Positions 35,802 through 56,679 of a stretch of DNA of 64,000 nucleotides are shown piece after piece. Where the stretch lies: NCBI RefSeq assembly GCF_026020075.1, contig NZ_CP102772.1:1612001-1676000 (forward strand). Direction: 5' to 3'. This stretch comes from Bosea sp. NBC_00550. GTDB lineage: Bacteria > Pseudomonadota > Alphaproteobacteria > Rhizobiales > Beijerinckiaceae. Below the pieces are notes generated by a model. The model was given only the letters and a program-made list of their open reading frames with translations, had not been told where the DNA came from and made no database searches. The position numbers and the translations under genes are program-made. The first letter of the stretch is position 1; every line of letters starts with the position of its first letter.

Positions 35802-36107
35802 TCACCAGCTCGATTTCACGAGGCCGGGAACCAGCCCCTTGTTACCGAGCTCACGCAGCGCGACACGCGACATCTTGAGCTTGCGATAAAAAGCGCGCGG
35901 ACGACCCGTCACCTCGCAACGATTGCGGATGCGGATCTTGGCCGAGTTGCGCGGCAGTTCAGCCAGCTTGAGGCGAGCGAGGAAGCGCTCGTCCATGGGC
36001 TGGTTGTCGTCATTGGCAATTGCGAGCAAACGGGCCCGGCGGCCGGCGAATTTCTTCACCAGCTTCCTGCGGCGCTCGTTGTTCTCGACGGAGCTTTTCT
36101 TAGCCAT
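35802..36107 (-). CDS. rpsN: 30S ribosomal protein S14 (zinc-free type)
   Basis: This 101-residue protein lacks the CxxC zinc pairs, so it is the long zinc-independent form, as usual in alphaproteobacteria. Typical segments are [20 protein letters not shown] and [20 protein letters not shown]. Confidence 0.97.
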   Translation of the reverse strand: MAKKSSVENNERRRKLVKKFAGRRARLLAIANDDNQPMDERFLARLKLAELPRNSAKIRIRNRCEVTGRPRAFYRKLKMSRVALRELGNKGLVPGLVKSSW

Positions 36108-36143
36108 CGATCTCTCCTGGTTTCCGCGTATGAACGCTTAGGT

Positions 36144-36710
36144 TCACTGCCGGAACGGGAAGTTGAAGTGCTTGAGCAAGGCGCGCGCCTCGTCGTCCGA
36201 CTTCGCAGTCGTGCAGACGATCACGTCCATGCCCCAGACCTGGTCGACCTTGTCGTAGTTGATCTCCGGAAACACGATGTGCTCCTTGATCCCGAGCGCG
36301 AAGTTGCCGCGCCCGTCGAACGACTTCGGGTTCAGGCCCCGGAAGTCGCGCACGCGCGGCAAGGCGATGGTGACGAGCCGGTCGACGAACTCGAACATCT
36401 TGGTCTTGCGCAGCGTGACCTTGCAGCCCACCGCCATGTTCTCGCGCAGCTTGAAGCCGGCGATGGCGAGGCGGGACTTCGTGATGACCGGCCTCTGGCC
36501 GGCAATCATGGCGAGATCGCCGGCGGCGTTGTCGACCTTCTTGCGGTCGGCCGTCGCTTCGCCAACGCCCATGTTGATGACGATCTTCTCGATCGTCGGC
36601 ACTTCCATGACGTTCTTGTAGCCGAATTCGGCGATCATCGCGGGACGAACGACGTCCTCGTAATGCTTCTTCATGCGCGGCGAGAGAGCCGCCTGCTGAG
36701 CCTCAGCCAT
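36144..36710 (-). CDS. rplE: 50S ribosomal protein L5
   Basis: This 188-residue 5S-rRNA-binding protein contains [20 protein letters not shown] and [20 protein letters not shown]. Its start overlaps the rplX stop by eight bases. Confidence 0.97.
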   Translation of the reverse strand: MAEAQQAALSPRMKKHYEDVVRPAMIAEFGYKNVMEVPTIEKIVINMGVGEATADRKKVDNAAGDLAMIAGQRPVITKSRLAIAGFKLRENMAVGCKVTLRKTKMFEFVDRLVTIALPRVRDFRGLNPKSFDGRGNFALGIKEHIVFPEINYDKVDQVWGMDVIVCTTAKSDDEARALLKHFNFPFRQ

Positions 36711-37020
36711 CGATCAGATCCCCCGAACGCTTGGCGAAACGAACCTTGCGGCCGTCATCGAGCACCTTGAAACCAACGCGGGTCGGCTTGCCGTCCTTCG
36801 GATCGGCCACGGCGATGTTCGACAGGTCGATGGTGGCCTCTTTCGAGATGATGCCACCCTCGGACGTCTGCGACTGCTTGGTGTGGCGCTTGACGAGGTT
36901 GACACCACGCACGACGGCGCGGGCATCCTTCGGCAGGACCTGCAGCACTTCGCCCGACTTGCCCTTGTCGCGGCCTGCGAGCACGACGACCTTGTCGCCC
37001 TTCTTGATCTTCGCAGCCAT
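36703..37020 (-). CDS. rplX: 50S ribosomal protein L24
   Basis: This 105-residue KOW-domain protein ([20 protein letters not shown]) initiates 50S assembly. Its ATG overlaps the rplN stop (TGATG) and it overlaps rplE at its end. Confidence 0.96.
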   Translation of the reverse strand: MAAKIKKGDKVVVLAGRDKGKSGEVLQVLPKDARAVVRGVNLVKRHTKQSQTSEGGIISKEATIDLSNIAVADPKDGKPTRVGFKVLDDGRKVRFAKRSGDLIDG

Positions 37021-37388
37021 CACAGCACCTCCGGCGCCAGCGAGATGATCTTCATGTGGTTCTTGGCGCGCAGCTCGCGCGGAACCGGTCCGAAGATACG
37101 CGTGCCGACCGGCTCCTTCTGGTTGTTGATCAGCACCGCCGCATTGCGGTCGAAGCGGATCACCGAACCGTCTGCGCGCTTGACGTCCTTGGCGGTGCGA
37201 ACGACGACCGCCTTCATGACGTCGCCCTTCTTCACGCGACCGCGCGGAATGGCTTCCTTGATCGAAACGACGATGATGTCGCCGACACCGGCGTACTTGC
37301 GCTTCGATCCGCCCAGAACCTTGATGCACATCACACGACGCGCGCCGGAATTGTCGGCGACGTCGAGATTCGTCTGCACCTGGATCAT
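37020..37388 (-). CDS. rplN: 50S ribosomal protein L14
   Basis: This 122-residue protein ([20 protein letters not shown]) has [20 protein letters not shown]. It forms part of the intersubunit bridge. The 210-bp gap to rpsQ upstream is unusual and contains a palindromic repeat. Confidence 0.97.
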   Translation of the reverse strand: MIQVQTNLDVADNSGARRVMCIKVLGGSKRKYAGVGDIIVVSIKEAIPRGRVKKGDVMKAVVVRTAKDVKRADGSVIRFDRNAAVLINNQKEPVGTRIFGPVPRELRAKNHMKIISLAPEVL

Positions 37389-37496
37389 GGCCTTGATCCT
37401 TCCAATCTGTGTATCAGGCGGTTTCCCGGACCGCCTCAGCGCTGCCCGGGACTACGACTGACGGGGGTCGATCGCCCCCTGGCCTCAAAACAAAAC

Positions 37497-37537
37497 GTGA
37501 TCCGCAAAAGTGGTTTCCACCTTTGCGGAGAAACATG
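37497..37537. repeat. Palindromic dispersed repeat inside the ribosomal operon
   Basis: GTGATCCGCAAAAGTGG...CCACCTTTGCGG is an inverted repeat (CCGCAAA at 37502-37508 and TTTGCGG at 37522-37528, plus GTGG/CCAC). It is of the Rhizobiales intergenic type, typically flanked by a CATG end, here ACATG at about 37533. It lies between rpsQ and rplN and would be transcribed with them. Confidence 0.6.
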
Positions 37538-37598
37538 TCCGGCTTCCTACGGGCGCCCTGCCCGCCCCTGATTCGGGGCCGGGCAAAGCGGTCTCGCC

Positions 37599-37841
37599 TC
37601 ACGCCTTGGGGGCGCTGTCGAGCACAACCCAGCTTTTCAGCTTGGAAATCGGCTTGGACTCCTCGATCCACACCGTGTCGCCGATCTTGAACGAACCCGC
37701 CTCGTTGTGGGCGTGATAGTTCTTCGTGCGGCGAACCGTCTTCTTGAGGAGCGGGTGCGTATAACGCCGCTCGACCTTCACGACAACAGTTTTGTTCTGC
37801 TTGTCGCTGACGACGACGCCCTGCAGTACGCGCTTAGGCAT
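37599..37841 (-). CDS. rpsQ: 30S ribosomal protein S17
   Basis: This 80-residue OB-fold protein ([20 protein letters not shown]) contains [19 protein letters not shown]. It binds 16S rRNA helices 7 and 11. The ATG at 37841 matches the family start. Confidence 0.96.
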   Translation of the reverse strand: MPKRVLQGVVVSDKQNKTVVVKVERRYTHPLLKKTVRRTKNYHAHNEAGSFKIGDTVWIEESKPISKLKSWVVLDSAPKA

Positions 37842-37851
37842 TATTCTCTCC

Positions 37852-38064
37852 TCACGCGCTGGCCGCAACGGCCTTCGACCGTTGCAGCGTCTTGATGCGG
37901 GCGATGTCCTTGCGCAGCTCGGTGACGCGCGCGGAGTTCTCGAGCTGGCCCGTAGCCTTCTGGAAGCGCAGGTTGAACTGCTCCTTCTTCAGCTTGAGCA
38001 GCTCGTCATGGAGCTGATCCGTGCTCATCGACTTCAGGTCGGAAAGACGCTGTGTGCTTTTCAT
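37852..38064 (-). CDS. rpmC: 50S ribosomal protein L29
   Basis: This 70-residue helical protein has [20 protein letters not shown] and [18 protein letters not shown]. It sits near the polypeptide exit tunnel, where trigger factor and SRP dock. Confidence 0.96.
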   Translation of the reverse strand: MKSTQRLSDLKSMSTDQLHDELLKLKKEQFNLRFQKATGQLENSARVTELRKDIARIKTLQRSKAVAASA

Positions 38065-38075
38065 GTCGCCCTCCC

Positions 38076-38489
38076 TTACTCGGCGATGCGCTGGATGAAG
38101 CGGGTCTTGATCGGCAGCTTGGCGGCGCCGAGACGGAGCGCCTCGCGGGCGATCTCCTCGGACACGCCGTCGAGCTCGAACATGATCCGGCCCGGCTTGA
38201 CCTTGGCCGCCCAGAACTCGGGCGAACCCTTGCCCTTACCCATGCGGACTTCGGTCGGCTTCTTGGAAACCGGCACGTCCGGGAAGACGCGGATCCAGAC
38301 ACGGCCGACGCGCTTCATGGCACGGGTGATCGCGCGGCGGGCCGCCTCGATCTGCCGGGCGGTGACGCGCTCGGGCTCCTGGGCCTTCAGGCCGAACTGG
38401 CCGAAGTTGAGGTCCGTGCCGCCCTTGGCGACGCCGTGGATGCGTCCCTTGAACTGCTTGCGGAACTTGGTGCGTTTTGGTTGCAGCAT
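38076..38489 (-). CDS. rplP: 50S ribosomal protein L16
   Basis: This 137-residue protein ([20 protein letters not shown]) has [20 protein letters not shown] and [18 protein letters not shown], and contacts tRNA at the A site. It lies between rpsC and rpmC. Confidence 0.97.
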   Translation of the reverse strand: MLQPKRTKFRKQFKGRIHGVAKGGTDLNFGQFGLKAQEPERVTARQIEAARRAITRAMKRVGRVWIRVFPDVPVSKKPTEVRMGKGKGSPEFWAAKVKPGRIMFELDGVSEEIAREALRLGAAKLPIKTRFIQRIAE

Positions 38490-38507
38490 GGCTCTTCTCG
38501 ATCAGCC

Positions 38508-39239
38508 TTACGCAGCCTGCTCGCGACGATCGCGATCGCGGTGATCGCGGTCACGGCCGCCGGAACGGCCGCCCTCGTCGGAGAGGCGCTTGTCCTGGGC
38601 CATCGGGTCGTGTTCCAGGATCTCGCCCTTGAAGATCCAGACCTTGATGCCGCACGTCCCGTAGGTCGTGAAAGCGGTGGCGACGCCGTAGTCGACGTCG
38701 GCGCGCAGCGTATGCAGCGGCACGCGGCCCTCACGGTACCATTCGAGGCGGGCGATCTCGGCGCCGCCGAGACGGCCCGAGCAGTTGATGCGGATGCCCT
38801 CGGCGCCCAGACGCATCGCCGACTGCACGGCGCGCTTCATGGCGCGACGGAAGGCGACGCGGCGCTCGAGCTGCTGCGCGATCGAGTCGGCAACCAGCGT
38901 GGCGTCGATCTCGGGCTTGCGCACCTCGACGATGTTGATCGTGACATCGGCCTTGGTGAGCTTCGAGACTTCCTTGCGGAGCTTCTCGATGTCTGCACCC
39001 TTCTTGCCGATCACCACGCCCGGACGCGCCGAGTGGATGGTGACGCGGCACTTCTTGTGCGGACGCTCGATGATGATCTTCGAGACGGCGGCCTGCTTCA
39101 GCAGCTTCATGAGGGCGGCGCGGATGGCCATGTCCTCATGCAGCAGCTTGCCGTACTCGCCCTTGCTCGCGAACCAGCGCGAATCCCAGGTGCGATTGAT
39201 GCCGAGGCGAAGGCCGATCGGATTGATTTTCTGACCCAT
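38508..39239 (-). CDS. rpsC: 30S ribosomal protein S3
   Basis: This 243-residue protein ([20 protein letters not shown]) has a KH domain ([18 protein letters not shown]) and the C-terminal domain [20 protein letters not shown]. An Arg/Asp-rich tail ([15 protein letters not shown]) ends the protein; such charged tails are common in alphaproteobacterial S3. It acts at the mRNA entry. Confidence 0.97.
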   Translation of the reverse strand: MGQKINPIGLRLGINRTWDSRWFASKGEYGKLLHEDMAIRAALMKLLKQAAVSKIIIERPHKKCRVTIHSARPGVVIGKKGADIEKLRKEVSKLTKADVTINIVEVRKPEIDATLVADSIAQQLERRVAFRRAMKRAVQSAMRLGAEGIRINCSGRLGGAEIARLEWYREGRVPLHTLRADVDYGVATAFTTYGTCGIKVWIFKGEILEHDPMAQDKRLSDEGGRSGGRDRDHRDRDRREQAA

Positions 39240-39249
39240 CGTTCTCTCC

Positions 39250-39630
39250 TCAGGCCTGCGCAGCCTGCTCGCGCACCACGATCGTGATGTTCGAGAACGG
39301 CTTCATGATACGGGCGCCACGGCCGCGGGCGCGGGCGTGGAAGCGCTTCATCACGAGCGCCTTGCCGACGAAGGCCTGGGCAACGACGAGATCGTCGACG
39401 TCGAGATCATGATTGTTCTCGGCGTTGGCGATCGCGCTCTGCAGGCACTTGCGAACGTCGTTCGCGATGCGCTTGCGCGAGAACTCGAGATCGGCGAGAG
39501 CCGTCGCGACCTTCTTGCCACGGATCAGCTGAGCGACGAGGTTCAGCTTCTGCGGCGAGACGCGAAGGTTGCGGGCAATCGCAATCGCTTCGTTGTCCGG
39601 CAGCGCACGGGGGGCTGATGCTTTACCCAT
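39250..39630 (-). CDS. rplV: 50S ribosomal protein L22
   Basis: This 126-residue protein contains [20 protein letters not shown] and the tunnel-lining hairpin [19 protein letters not shown]. The hairpin is the site where macrolide resistance changes occur in other bacteria; nothing unusual is seen. Confidence 0.97.
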   Translation of the reverse strand: MGKASAPRALPDNEAIAIARNLRVSPQKLNLVAQLIRGKKVATALADLEFSRKRIANDVRKCLQSAIANAENNHDLDVDDLVVAQAFVGKALVMKRFHARARGRGARIMKPFSNITIVVREQAAQA

Positions 39631-39633
39631 GGC

Positions 39634-39912
39634 TTACTTCCTCTTCGCCTTCTTGTCGGCAGCGTGGCCGTGGAAGGTGCGCGTCGGCGAGAACTCGCCG
39701 AACTTGTGGCCCACCATCTCCTCGGACACGGACACCGGCACATGCTTCTGGCCGTTGTAAACGCCGAACGTCAGACCGACGAACTGCGGCAGGATCGTGG
39801 AGCGTCGGCTCCAGATCTTGATAACTTCATTGCGGCCCGAGGTCCTGGCGACCTCGGCCTTCTTCAGGAGGTATCCGTCGACAAACGGACCTTTCCAAAG
39901 CGAACGCGCCAT
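39634..39912 (-). CDS. rpsS: 30S ribosomal protein S19
   Basis: This 92-residue protein ([20 protein letters not shown]) has [19 protein letters not shown] and [18 protein letters not shown]. It pairs with S13 in the 30S head. Confidence 0.97.
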   Translation of the reverse strand: MARSLWKGPFVDGYLLKKAEVARTSGRNEVIKIWSRRSTILPQFVGLTFGVYNGQKHVPVSVSEEMVGHKFGEFSPTRTFHGHAADKKAKRK

Positions 39913-39920
39913 GACGGACC

Positions 39921-40763
39921 TCAGTTCTTCTTCTTGCGGGCGTGACGGCTCGACACGATGAACGTATCGGTCCGCTTGTTCGAGCGGGTCTTCTTGCCCT
40001 TGGTCGGCAGACCCCAGGGCGTAACCGGGTGACGGCCGCCCGAGGTCCGGCCTTCACCACCGCCGTGCGGATGGTCGACCGGGTTCATCGAGACGCCGCG
40101 GTTATGCGGACGGCGGCCGAGCCAGCGAGAGCGACCGGCCTTGCCGTCGTTCCGGTTCATGTGATCCGGGTTCGAGACGGCGCCGACCGTGGCGTAGCAC
40201 TGGCCCGAGATCAGGCGCTGCTCGCCGGAGTTCAGGCGAACGATGACGTAGCCCTGGTCGCGACCGACGATCTGAGCGTAGTTGCCGGCCGAACGGGCCA
40301 AAGCGCCGCCCTTGCCGATCTTGAGCTCGACGTTGTGGACGATCGTGCCGATCGGCAGCGAGCCCATCGGAGCCGCGTTGCCGGGCTTCACGTCGACCGA
40401 CTCACCCGAGATGACCGTGTCGCCGACAGCCAGGCGCTGCGGCGCCAGGATGTAGGCCTGTTCGCCGTCCTGATACTTGATCAGGGCGATGAAGGCCGTG
40501 CGGTTCGGATCGTACTCGAGCCGCTCGACGGTCGCCGGGATGCCGTCCTTGCCGCGACGCTTGAAGTCGACGAGGCGAAGCGTGCGCTTGTGGCCACCGC
40601 CGCGGAAGCGGACGGTGATGCGGCCGAGGTTGTTACGGCCGCCCGAGGAGCTCTTGCCCTCGGTCAGCACCTTGACCGGCTTGCCCTTGTAGAGCTCGCT
40701 GCGGTCGACGATCACGAGCTGGCGAAGGCTCGGCGTGATCGGCTTGAAGTGTTTCAAAGCCAT
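39921..40763 (-). CDS. rplB: 50S ribosomal protein L2
   Basis: This 280-residue protein has the OB/SH3 domains with [20 protein letters not shown] and the conserved [20 protein letters not shown] near the peptidyl-transferase centre. It is needed for subunit association. Confidence 0.98.
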   Translation of the reverse strand: MALKHFKPITPSLRQLVIVDRSELYKGKPVKVLTEGKSSSGGRNNLGRITVRFRGGGHKRTLRLVDFKRRGKDGIPATVERLEYDPNRTAFIALIKYQDGEQAYILAPQRLAVGDTVISGESVDVKPGNAAPMGSLPIGTIVHNVELKIGKGGALARSAGNYAQIVGRDQGYVIVRLNSGEQRLISGQCYATVGAVSNPDHMNRNDGKAGRSRWLGRRPHNRGVSMNPVDHPHGGGEGRTSGGRHPVTPWGLPTKGKKTRSNKRTDTFIVSSRHARKKKN

Positions 40764-40779
40764 GATGGCGATCCTTCCC

Positions 40780-41088
40780 TCAGAGGCCCGTGGTCACGTC
40801 GATCGAGTGGCCCTCTTCGAGGGTCACAACGGCCTTCTTGACGTCCGAGCGCTGGCCGAGGCGGCCACGGAAGACCTTGACCTTGCCTTCGGTGACGATC
40901 GTGTTGACGCTCTTGACCTTGACGTCGAAGAGCTTCTCGATCGCCGCCTTGATCTGCGGCTTGGTCGCGGTGCGCGCAACCTTGAAGACGACCTTGTTGT
41001 GCTCGGAGAGCATCGTCGCCTTCTCGGTGATGACCGGCGCCACGATCACATCGTAGTGGCGCGGGTCCAGATTCTTGGACTGGCTCAT
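40780..41088 (-). CDS. rplW: 50S ribosomal protein L23
   Basis: This 102-residue protein has [20 protein letters not shown] and [14 protein letters not shown] helix ([19 protein letters not shown]), and provides the exit-tunnel docking site for trigger factor. It overlaps rplD by four bases. Confidence 0.96.
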   Translation of the reverse strand: MSQSKNLDPRHYDVIVAPVITEKATMLSEHNKVVFKVARTATKPQIKAAIEKLFDVKVKSVNTIVTEGKVKVFRGRLGQRSDVKKAVVTLEEGHSIDVTTGL

Positions 41089-41705
41089 TTGAAGCGCGCC
41101 TCCAGCGCATCGACAGCCGCGCGCGTCAGGACGAGCTTGTCGCGACGCAGGATGTCATAGACGTTGATGCCCTGGACCGGCAGCACGTCGACATTCGGGA
41201 TCGAGCGGGCAGCCAGGCCGAAGTTGGTATCGATCTCGGCGCCGCCGACGATCAGCGCGCTCGACAGGTCGAGCTTGCCGAAATGGCCGAGTAGCACCTT
41301 GGTCTTCGGCTCGTCGAGCTTCACGTCGTCGATGACGATGATGCCGGCGTCCTTGGCCTTGGCCGAGAGCGCATGGCGCAGGGCGAGCGCACGGACCTTC
41401 TTGGGAAGATCGTGAGTGTGGTCGCGCAGCACGGGGCCGAAGGCCTTGCCGCCGCCGCGGAACTGCGGAGCCGAAGCCGCGCCGTGGCGAGCGCCGCCGG
41501 TGCCCTTCTGCTTGTAGATCTTCTTGCGGGTGCGATCGACTTCCGAGCGGCCCTTGGACTTGTGAGTCCCGGCGCGGCGCTTGGCAAGCTGATAGCGGAC
41601 CATGCGGGCGAGCAGATCGGCGCGCGGCTCGAGGCCGAACACCTCATCCGACAGCTCGACCGAACCGGCCGACTTGCCCTCGAGAGTGGTGATATCGAAC
41701 TTCAT
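41085..41705 (-). CDS. rplD: 50S ribosomal protein L4
   Basis: This 206-residue protein has the tunnel loop [20 protein letters not shown] and the globular part with [20 protein letters not shown]. In enterobacteria L4 also represses the S10 operon; that role here is not shown. The ATG at 41705 overlaps the rplC stop (TGATG); a GTG one codon earlier is less likely. Confidence 0.97.
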   Translation of the reverse strand: MKFDITTLEGKSAGSVELSDEVFGLEPRADLLARMVRYQLAKRRAGTHKSKGRSEVDRTRKKIYKQKGTGGARHGAASAPQFRGGGKAFGPVLRDHTHDLPKKVRALALRHALSAKAKDAGIIVIDDVKLDEPKTKVLLGHFGKLDLSSALIVGGAEIDTNFGLAARSIPNVDVLPVQGINVYDILRRDKLVLTRAAVDALEARFK

Positions 41706-42433
41706 CACGCGTTCTCCTCAGCCTGGGCCGCAGGAGCCTCGTCCGCCTTGGCCTCGCCGGAAACCTTGAACTTGCCCGGCAGCGGCGCATCCTTCGGCAG
41801 GGCGCGCTTGATGGCGTCGCGGACATGGATCCAGCCGCCGGCAACGCCGGGAACGGCGCCCTCGACGAGGATCAGACCACGCTCGGCATCCGTCTGGACG
41901 ACGCGCAGGTTCTGCGTGGTGACGCGCTCGGCGCCGAGATGGCCCGGCATCTTCTTGTTCTTGAAGGTCTTGCCCGGATCTTGGCGGCCGCCGGTCGAAC
42001 CGATCGAACGGTGCGAGACCGAGACGCCGTGCGTGGCGCGCAGACCGCCGAAGTTCCAGCGCTTCATACCGCCGGCGAAACCCTTGCCGGTGGTGGTGCC
42101 GGAGACGTCGACGAACTGGCCGACGACGAAGTGGTCCGCGGTCAGCTCGGCGCCGACGGGGATCAGGGCGTCATCGCTGACGCGGAACTCGACCACCTTG
42201 CGCTTCGGCTCGACCGTGGCGACCGCGAAATGACCGCGCTCCGCCTTCGAGACATTCTTCACCTTCGCCGTGCCGGAGCCCAGCTGCACGGCCACGTAGC
42301 CGTTCTTCTCTTTCGTGCGATGCGCGACAACCTGGCAGCTGTCGAGCTTCAGCACGGTGACCGGGATATGTTCGCCGGCATCGGTGAAGATGCGGGTCAT
42401 CCCGACTTTCTGTGCAATCACACCGGAACGCAT
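41705..42433 (-). CDS. rplC: 50S ribosomal protein L3
   Basis: This 242-residue protein ([20 protein letters not shown]) has the central loop [20 protein letters not shown], including the Gln normally methylated by PrmB. An Ala/Glu-rich tail ends it ([16 protein letters not shown]). Confidence 0.97.
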   Translation of the reverse strand: MRSGVIAQKVGMTRIFTDAGEHIPVTVLKLDSCQVVAHRTKEKNGYVAVQLGSGTAKVKNVSKAERGHFAVATVEPKRKVVEFRVSDDALIPVGAELTADHFVVGQFVDVSGTTTGKGFAGGMKRWNFGGLRATHGVSVSHRSIGSTGGRQDPGKTFKNKKMPGHLGAERVTTQNLRVVQTDAERGLILVEGAVPGVAGGWIHVRDAIKRALPKDAPLPGKFKVSGEAKADEAPAAQAEENA

Positions 42434-42503
42434 CGGTGCATACCTTCCCTTGGGGTCATGTCCATCCGGCGGAACCGGAAACAGAGGACCCGTTCAAATC
42501 GGA

Positions 42504-42812
42504 TCAGAGCTTGATTTCGACGTCGACGCCGGCGGCGAGATCGAGCTTCATGAGGGCGTCGACCGTCTGCGGGGTCGGGTCGACGATGTCGAGAACCCGC
42601 TTGTGGGTCCGCATCTCAAACTGCTCGCGCGACTTCTTGTCGATGTGCGGCGAGCGGTTGACGGTGAACTTCTCGATGAGCGTGGGCAGCGGAATCGGCC
42701 CGCGGACCTGAGCGCCCGTCCGCTTCGCGGTCGACACGATCTCGCGCGTGGACGCGTCGAGGATGCGGTGGTCGAACGCCTTGAGGCGGATCCGAATGTT
42801 CTGACCGTTCAT
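42504..42812 (-). CDS. rpsJ: 30S ribosomal protein S10 (NusE)
   Basis: This 102-residue protein ([20 protein letters not shown]) has [20 protein letters not shown]. It works in the 30S head and in transcription antitermination with NusB and NusG. It is the first gene of the S10 operon and starts only 23 bases after a terminator-like hairpin. Confidence 0.98.
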   Translation of the reverse strand: MNGQNIRIRLKAFDHRILDASTREIVSTAKRTGAQVRGPIPLPTLIEKFTVNRSPHIDKKSREQFEMRTHKRVLDIVDPTPQTVDALMKLDLAAGVDVEIKL

Positions 42813-42834
42813 GGTCTTATTTCTCCGTGACGTG

Positions 42835-42866
42835 AAAAGGCGAAAGCCCCTGCAGGGCCTTCGCCC
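42835..42866 (-). terminator. Terminator-like hairpin between tuf and rpsJ
   Basis: On the minus strand GGCGAAGGCCC, TGCA and GGGGCTTTCGCC are followed by TTTTCACG. The stem is long and GC-rich but the T run is short. No promoter fits in the 23 bases left before rpsJ, so partial read-through would be needed for S10 operon expression unless a promoter lies inside tuf. Confidence 0.65.
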
Positions 42867-42879
42867 TCACGCAAACGCG

Positions 42880-44070
<1,191 letters not shown>

Positions 44071-44120
44071 CGTAGCCTCCGTCAGATCTTGTTCAAACGT
44101 TCAGTCGGTTCGGTGCGGGT

Positions 44121-46196
44121 TCAGGCGTACTTGGCCTGGACCTCGGCGGCGACTGCCGACGGCACCTGCTCATAATGGTCGAACTGCATCGTGTAGTTCG
44201 CGCGACCTTGCGAGAACGAACGCAGCTGGTTGACGTAGCCGAACATGTTCGCCAGCGGCACCATCGCGTTGATCACGACGGCGTTGCCGCGCATGTCCTG
44301 GCCCTGGATCTGGCCACGACGCGAGTTCAGGTCGCCGATGACCGAGCCGGTATAGTCTTCCGGGGTCACGACTTCGACCTTCATGATCGGCTCGAGCAGC
44401 ACGGAGCCGCCCTTCTGCAGACCTTCGCGCAGCGCCGCACGGGATGCGATTTCGAAGGCGAGAGCCGACGAGTCGACCTCGTGGAAGGCGCCGTCGATCA
44501 GCGTGACCTTGACGTCCACCACCGGGAAGCCGGCAAGAACGCCCGAGCCGATGACCGAGTTCAGGCCCTTCTCGACGCCGGGGATATACTCCTTCGGCAC
44601 CGAGCCGCCGACGACCTTCGACTCGAACTCGAAGCCCTTGCCGGTCTCGTTCGGCTCGATGACGAGCTTGACGCGGGCGAACTGGCCCGTGCCGCCGGTC
44701 TGCTTCTTGTGGGTGTAGTCGATCTCGGCCTTCTTGGTCAGCGTCTCGCGATAGGCAACCTGCGGCGCGCCGATGTTGGCATCGACCTTGTAGGTGCGCT
44801 TCAGGATGTCGACCTTGATGTCGAGATGGAGCTCGCCCATGCCCTTCAGGATGGTCTGGCCGCTCTCCTGGTCGGTCGACACGCGGAAGGACGGATCCTC
44901 GTTCGCGAGCTTCGACAGGGCGAGGCCCAGCTTCTCCTGGTCGGCCTTGGACTTCGGCTCGATCGCGATCGTGATGACCGGCTCGGGGAACTCCATGCGC
45001 TCCAGGATGACCGCGTGGGCGGGATCGCAGAGCGTGTCGCCGGTGCGGACGTCCTTGAGGCCGGCCAGGGCGACGATGTCGCCGGCATAAGCCTCCTTGA
45101 TGTCCTCACGGTTGTTCGCATGCATCAGGAGCATGCGACCGACGCGCTCCTTCTTGTCGCGGGTCGAGTTGATGACGCCCTGGCCGGCTTCGACCTTGCC
45201 CGAATAGATACGGCAGAAGGTGATCGTGCCGACGAAGGGGTCGTCCATGATCTTGAAGGCGAGCATCGCGAACGGATCTTCGTCCGTCGGATTGCGGGTG
45301 GTCGGCTCTTCGGTCTTGAAGTCGATGCCTTCGACCGCGCCGCGATCGACCGGCGACGGCAGGAAGTCGACGACGGCATCGAGCAGGGGCTGCACGCCCT
45401 TGTTCTTGAAGGCCGAGCCACAGAGGACAGGGTGGAACGCGCGGCGCTGGACGGCCGTACGCACCAGGCGGCGCAGGGTATCGGCGTCCGGCTCGGTGCC
45501 GTCGAGGTAAGCTTCCATCGCGGCGTCGTCCATGTCGACGGCGGCCTCGATGAGCTTGCCACGATACTCAGTGGCCTTGTCGAGCAGATCGGCAGGGATA
45601 TCCTTCTCTTCGAAGGACGCACCCAGCGCCTCGCCGTTCCAGACGATCGCCTTCATCTTGATGAGGTCGATGACGCCGGCGAAGTTCGACTCCGAACCGA
45701 TCGGAATCTGCAGGCAGACGGGCTTTCCGGCGACGCGGTCGATGATGTCCTGGACGCAGCGATAGAAATCGGCGCCGATCTTGTCCATCTTGTTGACGAA
45801 CACGACGCGCGGCACGTCGTACTTGTCGGCCTGACGCCAGACGGTCTCGGTCTGGGGCTCGACGCCCTGGTTGCCGTCGAGAACGCAGACGGCGCCGTCG
45901 AGCACACGCAGCGAACGCTCGACTTCGATCGTGAAATCGACGTGGCCGGGGGTGTCGATGATGTTCAGGCGATGGTCGCGCCACAGGCAGGTCGTCGCAG
46001 CGGAGGTGATCGTGATGCCACGCTCCTGCTCCTGCGTCATCCAGTCCATGGTCGCAGCGCCGTCATGGACTTCGCCGATCTTATGCGACTTGCCGGTGTA
46101 GAAAAGGATACGCTCGGTCGTCGTCGTCTTGCCCGCATCAATGTGGGCCATGATGCCGAAGTTGCGATAACGGTCGATGGGATGGGAACGGGCCAT
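44121..46196 (-). CDS. fusA: Translation elongation factor G
   Basis: This 691-residue translocase has P-loop [20 protein letters not shown], switch [32 protein letters not shown] and the C-terminal domains ending [16 protein letters not shown]. It drives translocation and, with RRF, ribosome recycling. It lies between rpsG and tuf. Confidence 0.98.
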   Translation of the reverse strand: MARSHPIDRYRNFGIMAHIDAGKTTTTERILFYTGKSHKIGEVHDGAATMDWMTQEQERGITITSAATTCLWRDHRLNIIDTPGHVDFTIEVERSLRVLDGAVCVLDGNQGVEPQTETVWRQADKYDVPRVVFVNKMDKIGADFYRCVQDIIDRVAGKPVCLQIPIGSESNFAGVIDLIKMKAIVWNGEALGASFEEKDIPADLLDKATEYRGKLIEAAVDMDDAAMEAYLDGTEPDADTLRRLVRTAVQRRAFHPVLCGSAFKNKGVQPLLDAVVDFLPSPVDRGAVEGIDFKTEEPTTRNPTDEDPFAMLAFKIMDDPFVGTITFCRIYSGKVEAGQGVINSTRDKKERVGRMLLMHANNREDIKEAYAGDIVALAGLKDVRTGDTLCDPAHAVILERMEFPEPVITIAIEPKSKADQEKLGLALSKLANEDPSFRVSTDQESGQTILKGMGELHLDIKVDILKRTYKVDANIGAPQVAYRETLTKKAEIDYTHKKQTGGTGQFARVKLVIEPNETGKGFEFESKVVGGSVPKEYIPGVEKGLNSVIGSGVLAGFPVVDVKVTLIDGAFHEVDSSALAFEIASRAALREGLQKGGSVLLEPIMKVEVVTPEDYTGSVIGDLNSRRGQIQGQDMRGNAVVINAMVPLANMFGYVNQLRSFSQGRANYTMQFDHYEQVPSAVAAEVQAKYA

Positions 46197-46229
46197 GATC
46201 GTGCTCTGTCTCTCAGGAAACCGCGCCGC

Positions 46230-46703
<474 letters not shown>

Positions 46704-46772
46704 CTAGTCTCCGGTCAAATCTTCAACGCGGCGGATCGGCCTGGGCTCGTCGCCCGGCCGATCGGGCCGAAA

Positions 46773-47144
46773 TTACTTGGGACGCTTGGCGCCGTACTTC
46801 GAACGGCGCTGCTTGCGGTTCTTGACGCCCTGCGTGTCGAGCACGCCGCGCAGGATGTGATAGCGCACGCCGGGAAGGTCCTTCACGCGGCCGCCACGGA
46901 TCATGACGACAGAGTGCTCCTGAAGGTTGTGGCCTTCACCCGGAATGTAGCCGATCACCTCGAAGCCGTTGGTCAGGCGAACCTTGGCGACCTTGCGGAG
47001 CGCCGAGTTCGGCTTCTTCGGGGTCGTCGTATAGACGCGCGTGCAGACGCCGCGCTTCTGCGGGCAAGACTCGAGCGCCGGAGCGGTGTTACGCGCCTTC
47101 ACGGGCGACCGCGGCTTGCGGATGAGCTGGCTGATTGTCGGCAT
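46773..47144 (-). CDS. rpsL: 30S ribosomal protein S12
   Basis: This 123-residue decoding-centre protein has [20 protein letters not shown] and [19 protein letters not shown]. The two Lys positions whose change gives streptomycin resistance (in PKKPNS and GRVKDL) carry the wild-type residue. It is the first gene of the str operon, with a leader of about 260 bases after the candidate promoter. Confidence 0.98.
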   Translation of the reverse strand: MPTISQLIRKPRSPVKARNTAPALESCPQKRGVCTRVYTTTPKKPNSALRKVAKVRLTNGFEVIGYIPGEGHNLQEHSVVMIRGGRVKDLPGVRYHILRGVLDTQGVKNRKQRRSKYGAKRPK

Positions 47145-47411
47145 TCTGGCCTCTCGCCCCACTGAGCGTTTGGAAATTCGATTTTCCCAGACTGAACAAA
47201 GCCACGGCATAAACGAAGCCGCGCCATCGGCGCCCTTCTCGGGGCCTCAGGCGCGTTCGCCAGCAGAGGAACACAGGACGGATCCCGCATTCATGCATCT
47301 TGCCATGTCGTCATTCGACGCTGGAATTCCGACGGAGTTTCGGTCGCGAAACTCGCTTGCGAACTTCAGCGCAAGCGACAAACGTGTCCGACAGCCGTCG
47401 ACAGTGGCGCG

Positions 47412-47440
47412 CTTATGACTCAAGGAAAGATTCGCGTCAA
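47412..47440 (-). promoter_or_regulatory. Candidate promoter of the rpsL-rpsG-fusA-tuf operon
   Basis: On the minus strand TTGACG (47435-47440) and CATAAG (47412-47417) are spaced by 17 bases. It lies after the rpoC terminator and about 268 bases before rpsL, so the mRNA would have a long untranslated leader (about 47145-47405). The rest of this 434-bp gap shows nothing else. Confidence 0.6.
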
Positions 47441-47514
47441 CCCCGAAACGGCCGAAAAGGCCGGGCTTTCGTGGGGTTCGGACCAGTTCGGCCCTTGCCT
47501 GCCCTTCCACGAAA

Positions 47515-47545
47515 CAAAAAGGCCGCCCGGGAGGGGCGGCCTTTC
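47515..47545 (-). terminator. Rho-independent terminator after rpoC
   Basis: On the minus strand AAAGGCCGCCCC, TCCC and GGGCGGCCTTTTTGTTTC form a strong stem with T run, 35 bases after the rpoC stop. It separates the rpoBC transcript from the str operon. Confidence 0.9.
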
Positions 47546-47578
47546 CGATGATTACCGACGTTCGGTAGCGGCCGGGGC

Positions 47579-51763
<4,185 letters not shown>

Positions 51764-51871
51764 CGCCTGTCTCCTTCCGCCGGCGGGGGCTAAGGCCGCC
51801 CTGCCCGGCTGGTAAATTCCGAAGGCCGGCGGCGTGAGTGCCGCCGGCAATGTTCAAGGCTCGGTCGCGGC

Positions 51872-55993
<4,122 letters not shown>

Positions 55994-56017
55994 GTTGTTC
56001 CTCGCAATCTCTTCGGA

Positions 56018-56068
56018 CGGCTCACCCGGTGGTCCGTGGCGACAGCCCCAAGGCCGCCGGGTGAGCCG
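56018..56068 (-). other. Large stem-loop ahead of rpoB
   Basis: A 12-bp perfect stem, CGGCTCACCCGG/CCGGGTGAGCCG, encloses 27 bases, 25 bases upstream of the rpoB start. Enterobacteria have an attenuator and an RNase III site in the same rplL-rpoB gap. No T run is present here. Confidence 0.55.
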
Positions 56069-56172
56069 TTCGGCGCTGCATCGCGCCGACCTGCATTTCC
56101 ATCGGAGCTACGTCGCAAGGTTGCGACAGGCTCCAACAACAACTCCCGCGCACTAGCGCGGAAACGACGCAA

Positions 56173-56204
56173 CAGCCCCGGAGGCGTAGCCCGCCCCGGG
56201 ACTG
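56173..56204 (-). other. Stem-loop after rplL
   Basis: CAGCCCCGG and CCCCGGGACTG can pair imperfectly around a GC-rich loop, 40 bases after the rplL stop. This fits the position of the partial terminator that lowers rpoBC relative to rplJL expression in enterobacteria. A T run is missing. Confidence 0.4.
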
Positions 56205-56246
56205 TCGATAGTGACTACGGTCGGACCGGCATCAGCCGGCCCTAGC

Positions 56247-56627
<381 letters not shown>

Positions 56628-56679
56628 TTTGGGTTCCTACGTGTAAGAGGTTCGAACGATATCGGGATCAGCAGGCCGT

